Origin: Burkholderiales bacterium
Lineage (GTDB): Bacteria > Pseudomonadota > Gammaproteobacteria > Burkholderiales > SG8-41
Length of the DNA: 57,180 nt
Direction: 5' to 3'
Assembly (NCBI GenBank): GCA_030833315.1
Contig: JAURHM010000013.1
Location: 1 to 57,180 of the forward strand
The position numbers and the translations under genes are program-made. Positions 52,345 through 57,180 of this stretch are shown piece by piece. How positions within the stretch are numbered: the first letter of the stretch is position 1; the number at the start of each line of letters is the position of its first letter. Under the pieces are notes generated by a model. It saw nothing but the letters and a program-made list of their open reading frames with translations. It was not told the DNA's origin and made no database searches.

Positions 52345-53463
52345 TCAGGCGGCGGCAGGTTGATTGGAACTGGCAGCTTCAAGCGCATATTCGCCGATGG
52401 CAGTCCGCAAAAGATCGGCACCGTCACCGTTGGCTGCGCTTAGCCAGATGCGTGAAATTCTAGCACACTCGTCCCTCTCAGCCCGGGGCTCGAAGGCTGT
52501 GCGGTCTATTTTGTTCATGATCATGATCTGGGGCGTTTTGTCGGCGCCGATTTCGTTCAGAACGGTGTTCACGGCAGCGATCTGCGCATCGCGGTCCGGG
52601 CTACTGGCATCGACAACATGCAGCAGCAGATCGGCATGCACGGTCTCCTCCAGTGTCGCCTGAAAAGCCTCGACCAGTGTATGCGGAAGATGACGGATGA
52701 AACCGACGGTATCCGAAATCACTACTGATGCCCCCTCGACACCGCCAAGGCGCCGGGTTGTGGTGTCGAGCGTCGCAAACAGCTGGTCGGCGGCGTAGGC
52801 CTCGGACCGGGTCAGTCGGTTGAACAAGGTTGACTTGCCGGCATTGGTATAACCGACCAGAGAGATCGAAAACACATGGGCCCGCTCGCGCGAGCGCCGT
52901 TGCGTGGCGTGCTGGGCGCGCACCTTGACCAGCTTTTCCTTGAGAACTTTGACGCGCTTGCCGAGCAGCCGGCGGTCGGTTTCCAGCTGCGTCTCACCCG
53001 GACCGCGCATGCCGATACCGCCGCGCTGACGCTCCAGGTGGGTCCAGCCGCGGACCAGTCGGGTCGACAGGTGTTCAAGCTGCGCCAGTTCGACCTGCAA
53101 CTTGCCGATATGGCTGCGGGCGCGCTGGGCAAAAATATCGAGAATCAGGCTGGTGCGGTCGACCACACGGCAGTTGAGTTTCTTCTCCAGATTACGTTCC
53201 TGGATGGGACTCAGGGCATGATTGAACAGGACCAGGGAGGCGCCGTTGTCGGCTACGGTCTGGGCGATTTCATCGACCTTGCCCTTGCCGGCAAAGAGGG
53301 CAGCGTCAGGCCGATCGCGGCGACCGCGAACCACGGCAACGACCGAGGCGCCGCTGCTGCGGGCGAGCAATTGCAGTTCTTCAACGCTTTCGGCGTAATC
53401 CTGAACGCCGAAATCCAGCGCCACCACAACTGCCTTGGTGCCGCTACCCGGGCGATCAAACAT
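52345..53463 (-). CDS. hflX: Ribosome-associated GTPase HflX
   Basis: A 372-residue GTPase that splits stalled ribosomes. The N-terminal HflX domain has VDEIAQTVADNGASLVLFNHALSPIQERNLEKKLNCRVVDRTSLILDIFAQRA. A coiled region (RGPGETQLETDRRLLGKRVKVLKEKL) leads to the G domain: G1 GYTNAGKSTLFN, G3 DTVGF, G4 NKID. It lies 22 bases after hfq and overlaps nothing. Confidence 0.96.
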   Translation of the reverse strand: MFDRPGSGTKAVVVALDFGVQDYAESVEELQLLARSSGASVVAVVRGRRDRPDAALFAGKGKVDEIAQTVADNGASLVLFNHALSPIQERNLEKKLNCRVVDRTSLILDIFAQRARSHIGKLQVELAQLEHLSTRLVRGWTHLERQRGGIGMRGPGETQLETDRRLLGKRVKVLKEKLVKVRAQHATQRRSRERAHVFSISLVGYTNAGKSTLFNRLTRSEAYAADQLFATLDTTTRRLGGVEGASVVISDTVGFIRHLPHTLVEAFQATLEETVHADLLLHVVDASSPDRDAQIAAVNTVLNEIGADKTPQIMIMNKIDRTAFEPRAERDECARISRIWLSAANGDGADLLRTAIGEYALEAASSNQPAAA

Positions 53464-53485
53464 CAGATAATTTCAATAAAAACAA

Positions 53486-53725
53486 TTAATTATCTTGTTT
53501 TTCGTCCATCTGCAGGCTGACCGCGCGCGCCGGCACCACGGTGGAAATCGCATGCTTGTAGACCATCTGCGTGACGGTGTTTTTCAACAGCACCACATAC
53601 TGGTCAAAAGAGTCCACTTGCCCCTGCAGCTTGATGCCGTTGACGAGATAAATCGACACGGGGATGTGTTCCTTGCGCAAAGCGTTCAGGAACGGGTCTT
53701 GTAGCAACTGCCCTTTATTACTCAT
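53486..53725 (-). CDS. hfq: RNA chaperone Hfq
   Basis: A 79-residue Sm-like protein: [45 protein letters not shown] (Sm1) and [16 protein letters not shown] (Sm2, with the YKHA motif binding U-rich RNA). The C-terminal tail is short and polar. It forms hexamers that pair small RNAs with mRNA. It is upstream of hflX as usual. Confidence 0.97.
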   Translation of the reverse strand: MSNKGQLLQDPFLNALRKEHIPVSIYLVNGIKLQGQVDSFDQYVVLLKNTVTQMVYKHAISTVVPARAVSLQMDEKQDN

Positions 53726-53791
53726 GGTACCCTCTTGGTTTTGTTATTGGAATGTTCACTCTAGCCTAATTTTTCCCGTCTGGCCATAGAG

Positions 53792-55132
53792 TTAGCTGCG
53801 TTTGGCCGCGCGGTTTGCAAAGGGATTCCGCCCGGTTTTGAACTCAACCCTGAGCGGCGTTCCGGTAAGTTTGAACACATCCCGGAAGAATCGTTCCAGA
53901 TAGCGCCGGTAGGAATCCGGAACACTCTCCAGTGCGGTGCCGTGAACGATGATCCGCGGCGGGTTGGAACCGCCCTGGTGGGCATACCGCATCTTCGGCC
54001 GGACCATGCCGGCGCGTGGCGGCTGCTGCTGCTGGACCGCCATCATCAGGGCCCTGGTCAACCGCGGCGTTGCCAGTTCGGCCATGGCTGCAGCGTAAGC
54101 TTCGTCCGCCGAGCGCAGCAGGGCGCCGATGCCCTGCCCCTCCAAAGCGGAAATGAAGTGAAACCGCGCGAAATTGAGGAAATTCAGCTTGCGTGCGGCA
54201 TCCCGCTTGATCTGCTCGCGCTCGCCTTCGTCAAGCCCTTCCCATTTATTAACGGCCACCACCAGGGCACGCCCTTCTTCCAGGATGAATCCTGCAATGT
54301 GCGCATCCTGCTCGGAGATCTCCTGCCGCGCATCGAGCACGAGGATGGCGATGTTGGCGTCAGCGATCGACTGCAGCGTCTTGATCACCGAAAACTTTTC
54401 AACCGCTTCGTCCACCTTACCGCGCTTGCGCATGCCGGCGGTATCGACCAGGGTGTAACGTTTGCCTTCGCGTTCAAAATCGATGGAAATAGAATCGCGC
54501 GTGGTGCCCGGCAGATCGAACACTACCACCCGCTCCTCACCCAACAGCGCATTGACCAGCGTCGACTTGCCGACATTCGGGCGGCCGACAATGGCGATCC
54601 TGGGGTGTTTGGATTCAACTTCTTTCTCACGGTCAGGCGCTGCAAACTCCTCCAGTACCAGATCCATCAAATCACTGACATATTCGCCATGCGCTGCGGA
54701 GATCGCCAGCGGCTCACCCAGTCCGAGCGCATGGAATTCGGCAGTCGACAACGCCGAATTCATGCCCTCGGCCTTATTGACGATGACCCAGATCCTGCGG
54801 CCGCTGCGACGCAGTTCTTCGCCGATTTCACGATCCTGGGCCGTCAATCCGGCGCGGGCATCGACGATAAACAGCACGACATCCGCCTCATCCACCGCCT
54901 GCCGCGTCTGCCGCGCCATCTGATGGTAAATACCTTCCTTGGTGACGGGCTCGAAACCGCCGGTATCCACGACGAGATAGGATTTGTTGCCGACCCGGCC
55001 TTCACCGTAATGACGGTCGCGGGTAATTCCCGGCGCGTCCACCACGATCGCCTCGCGGGTACGGGTCAACCGGTTGAACAGCGTCGACTTTCCGACGTTG
55101 GGCCTGCCGACGATAACAACTGTGGGTTTCAT
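53792..55132 (-). CDS. der: Ribosome biogenesis GTPase Der (EngA)
   Basis: A 446-residue protein with two G domains: [12 protein letters not shown] near residue 8 and [12 protein letters not shown] near residue 180, with DTGGF and DTAGM as their G3 motifs, and a C-terminal KH-like domain ([41 protein letters not shown]). It is essential for 50S assembly. The C-terminus is basic. Confidence 0.97.
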   Translation of the reverse strand: MKPTVVIVGRPNVGKSTLFNRLTRTREAIVVDAPGITRDRHYGEGRVGNKSYLVVDTGGFEPVTKEGIYHQMARQTRQAVDEADVVLFIVDARAGLTAQDREIGEELRRSGRRIWVIVNKAEGMNSALSTAEFHALGLGEPLAISAAHGEYVSDLMDLVLEEFAAPDREKEVESKHPRIAIVGRPNVGKSTLVNALLGEERVVVFDLPGTTRDSISIDFEREGKRYTLVDTAGMRKRGKVDEAVEKFSVIKTLQSIADANIAILVLDARQEISEQDAHIAGFILEEGRALVVAVNKWEGLDEGEREQIKRDAARKLNFLNFARFHFISALEGQGIGALLRSADEAYAAAMAELATPRLTRALMMAVQQQQPPRAGMVRPKMRYAHQGGSNPPRIIVHGTALESVPDSYRRYLERFFRDVFKLTGTPLRVEFKTGRNPFANRAAKRS

Positions 55133-55238
55133 GTCAAAAATACCGCTGAAGCCGCATCACTGCTGCAGCCGATTGAAAATCGGTGCGACGCGCCTAAGGC
55201 TGCGCCGCGGTTAGCAGTCCCCGGTTGCAGGACTGCTG

Positions 55239-56390
55239 TTACTGGATGTTGATCGTAAAGACCCCGCCGTTGCGGGTCTGTACCAGGAATGTGGACAGGT
55301 CGATGGCGACCGGCGGCACCTGGATCGGGCTGCCATCGGTCGCGATGCGCGCGACGAACGCGCCATCTTCGCGCGACAGAACATGCACATAACCCTGATA
55401 ATCGCCGACGATCACATAACGACCCAGCGCCAGCGGCGCGCTCGCCCAGCGTCCTGAGAGTTTGTCCTGTTTCCACAACGCCGAACCGGCGCGACGGTCA
55501 TAGGCCTGCACAGCGCTTTGATCGTCGGTGACATAAACAAAGCGCGGATCAATCCCGATTCCGGCAATGCTCGACACATCCCTTGCCCATGCCGTCTCGC
55601 CACGCTGCGCGTCAAAACAGGCAACCCGTCCCTGGAAGGCCACGGCGCAGACCTGCGCGCCATCGACCACCGGCAGGCTGGTTACATCCGTCACACGCTC
55701 AAGCTCTGTGGTGCCCTTGGGCAGCGCCACAACGGATTCCCAGCCGACATTACCGGTCTGCAGCGCAATCGCCACCAGACGACCGCCGGCGAAACCGGCA
55801 AATACGGCACCGCGCTCCACCACGACACCGGCATAACTGCGCACGGCCAGTGACGGCAGCGCACGCTGATAAACCCAGCGCTGTTTGCCATCCGCCGCAT
55901 TCAGAGCATAAATCCGGCCGTCACCGGTCCGAACCACGACAAGACCTTCGGCACCGGCGGGCGGCGACAGCACCTCGCCAGTCAGTTGCACTTTCCAGAC
56001 GGGCTTGCCGTTAGGCTCAAAAGCCAGCACTTCACCACGCGGAGTGCCGGCCAGTATCAGGCCGGAGCCGAAACCGACGCCGCCGGATATCGGCGTGCCT
56101 GTCTCAAAACGGAGCTGCTGCGCGCCGTTGGAGGCATTAAAACCGGCAATCTGGCCCGAAGCACCGGCGGCATAAACCGTGTTGCCGATGGATACCGGAT
56201 AAAAAGCATGCTTCTGCGCACCACTAACGCTGCCCTGCCAGACTATGCGCATTGTCGCGCGGGGTTCGAATTTCACCAGTTCTGCCGCTTTCTGCCTGGG
56301 ACCCGCACCAAACCAGCCGTCATAGGCATCGGATACGGTCTGGCATCCCTGTAGCAGCAGGACAGCGGCGAGAAGTGACAGGAAGCGCAT
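55239..56390 (-). CDS. bamB: Outer-membrane assembly lipoprotein BamB
   Basis: A 383-residue lipoprotein; the lipobox is LLQGC at the end of a short leader (MRFLSLLAAVLLLQGC). The rest is an eight-bladed beta-propeller of PQQ-like repeats, for example YAAGASGQIAGFNASNGAQQLRFE, YALNAADGKQRWVYQ and AVQAYDRRAGSALWKQ. It is a BAM-complex accessory that helps insert outer-membrane beta-barrels. Its start overlaps the yfgM stop by one base (TAATG). Confidence 0.95.
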   Translation of the reverse strand: MRFLSLLAAVLLLQGCQTVSDAYDGWFGAGPRQKAAELVKFEPRATMRIVWQGSVSGAQKHAFYPVSIGNTVYAAGASGQIAGFNASNGAQQLRFETGTPISGGVGFGSGLILAGTPRGEVLAFEPNGKPVWKVQLTGEVLSPPAGAEGLVVVRTGDGRIYALNAADGKQRWVYQRALPSLAVRSYAGVVVERGAVFAGFAGGRLVAIALQTGNVGWESVVALPKGTTELERVTDVTSLPVVDGAQVCAVAFQGRVACFDAQRGETAWARDVSSIAGIGIDPRFVYVTDDQSAVQAYDRRAGSALWKQDKLSGRWASAPLALGRYVIVGDYQGYVHVLSREDGAFVARIATDGSPIQVPPVAIDLSTFLVQTRNGGVFTINIQ

Positions 56391-57025
56391 TACTTGCTCT
56401 CACCCAGTGCGTCGAGTTTTAACTGCACGATCTGGCGCGTCGGACTTGCCGCATCGCTTTTCTCCAGCGCGATCTGATAAGCCGCGCGCGCCTCAGCACG
56501 TTTGCCGTCAGCGAACAGTGCGTCACCTTTGACGTCCGCATACAGTCCGTCAAAGCTGTCGCCGTGTTTGGTCTCGAGCAGTTTCAACGCCTCCGCCGGC
56601 TTTTTTTCGTCCAGCAGCACCCGCGCCAACCGCAGACGTGCGACGTCGCGCGCCTCTTCTTCCTTGCCATTGTCGATCACCCATTGCAGCTGGGTTTTTG
56701 CCGCCGGCAGATCGCCGGTGTCGAAGTTGCTTTTGGCCGCCGCCAGCGACGCCATGGTGGCGTATTGAGTCGATGAATATTTGTCGACAATCTGCGCAGC
56801 GATGTCGCGGACTTTCTTGGCGTCATTGGCGCGGTCCGCACGCTGCATCTGGTCGAACAGCGCGAGTGCCGATGCAGCCTGCGAATTGCGGTAATAGTGC
56901 CAGCCGCGGATGCCACCAACCACCAGCAGTCCGGCGATGACGGTCACGATGACCAGTTTGCCGTATTGTGCCCACCAGGCTTTGATTGCCGCCAGCTGTT
57001 CCTGCTCTTCAAGATCGTAAGCCAT
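56390..57025 (-). CDS. yfgM: YfgM-type ancillary SecYEG translocon subunit (TPR)
   Basis: A 211-residue inner-membrane protein. An N-terminal cytoplasmic segment (YDLEEQEQLAAIKAWWAQYGK) precedes one membrane helix (LVIVTVIAGLLVVGGIRGWHYY). The periplasmic part is TPR-like: ALFDQMQRADRANDAKKVRDIAAQIVDKYSSTQYATMASLAAAK and later helices. It helps translocated proteins meet periplasmic chaperones. It follows hisS by four bases and is coupled to bamB. Confidence 0.92.
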   Translation of the reverse strand: MAYDLEEQEQLAAIKAWWAQYGKLVIVTVIAGLLVVGGIRGWHYYRNSQAASALALFDQMQRADRANDAKKVRDIAAQIVDKYSSTQYATMASLAAAKSNFDTGDLPAAKTQLQWVIDNGKEEEARDVARLRLARVLLDEKKPAEALKLLETKHGDSFDGLYADVKGDALFADGKRAEARAAYQIALEKSDAASPTRQIVQLKLDALGESK

Positions 57026-57029
57026 TGAT

Positions 57030-57180
57030 TTACCTGTTTTTTATGGTCTCGCACGCTTCCAACAGGGAAACGCGCACTTGTTCCCGCCGCACCTCTTCCT
57101 GCCCCACCCGCAGCGATTTCACCGACAGCAGGCCGGCCTGCGCTTCATCGTCGCCGATGATCACCGCAAACCGGGCACCG
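57030..57180 (-). CDS. hisS: Histidyl-tRNA synthetase, 3' end only
   Basis: The last 49 codons of hisS, running off the window edge. The translation includes FAVIIGDDEAQAGLLSVKSL followed by a RVGQEEVRREQVRVSLLEA tail, the end of the anticodon-binding domain (FAVIIGDDE is a HisRS signature). The stop TAA is at 57032-57030. The gene heads the yfgM-bamB-der-hfq run. Confidence 0.9.
   Translation of the reverse strand, partial: GARFAVIIGDDEAQAGLLSVKSLRVGQEEVRREQVRVSLLEACETIKNR

Overview
The window is a 57 kb stretch of a GC-rich chromosome from a betaproteobacterium, most likely Burkholderiales or a near relative. The main reasons are the conserved run hisS-yfgM-bamB-der-hfq-hflX-hflK-hflC-DUF2065-hisZ-purA, a Bug/TctC-type solute receptor, priB lying between rpsF and rpsR, and a DUF3305/DUF3306-associated formate dehydrogenase cluster. 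The genus cannot be fixed from the sequence alone. There are no transposases, prophage genes, CRISPR arrays or rRNA genes. The only clearly decayed gene is a Crp-type cyclic-nucleotide-binding regulator at the left edge.

Positions 1-28,000 are a molybdenum/tungsten and formate dehydrogenase island. On the minus strand, a tungstate transporter (tupB-tupC-tupA) is followed by a FecCD-type permease and ATPase without their own receptor, then modA-modB-modC, mobB, moaD, moaE and an M23 peptidase. A ModE-HTH/periplasmic-binding-like regulator is divergent from tupB, with moeA behind it. A separate plus-strand unit (11,955-15,415) holds a Gfo/Idh/MocA oxidoreductase, a Bug receptor, a VOC protein and a DctP-like receptor that has no signal peptide. 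It meets the formate dehydrogenase operon at a shared hairpin terminator. That operon reads on the minus strand: TorD-like chaperone, small Tat protein, FDH alpha, beta, lipoprotein, gamma, Lys/Ala-rich secreted protein. Upstream of it lie DUF3305, DUF3306 and a 692-residue polyferredoxin. Divergent from these are moaA, fdhD and mobA. Together the genes import Mo/W, build and sulfurate the bis-MGD cofactor, and assemble a Tat-exported, membrane-bound formate dehydrogenase whose active-site residue is Cys.

Positions 27,400-41,000 carry glk, mtfA, rmuC, a ybbA/ybbP ABC system divergent from tesA, and then a selenium block: selD, mnmC and mnmH (selU). The selD gene contains an in-frame TGA at the catalytic position (codon 21, motif HGGG-U-GCK), so it encodes a selenocysteine-containing selenophosphate synthetase. 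A normal ORF search starts 28 codons late and loses the active site. bcp and a PIN-PhoH ATPase follow.

Positions 40,900-57,180 are housekeeping genes: dnaB, the rpsF-priB-rpsR-rplI operon with a clear promoter, rlmB, rnr, a tRNA-Leu(CAG) with its own strong promoter, purA, hisZ, the hfq/hfl cluster, der, bamB, yfgM and the 3' end of hisS, which runs off the window.
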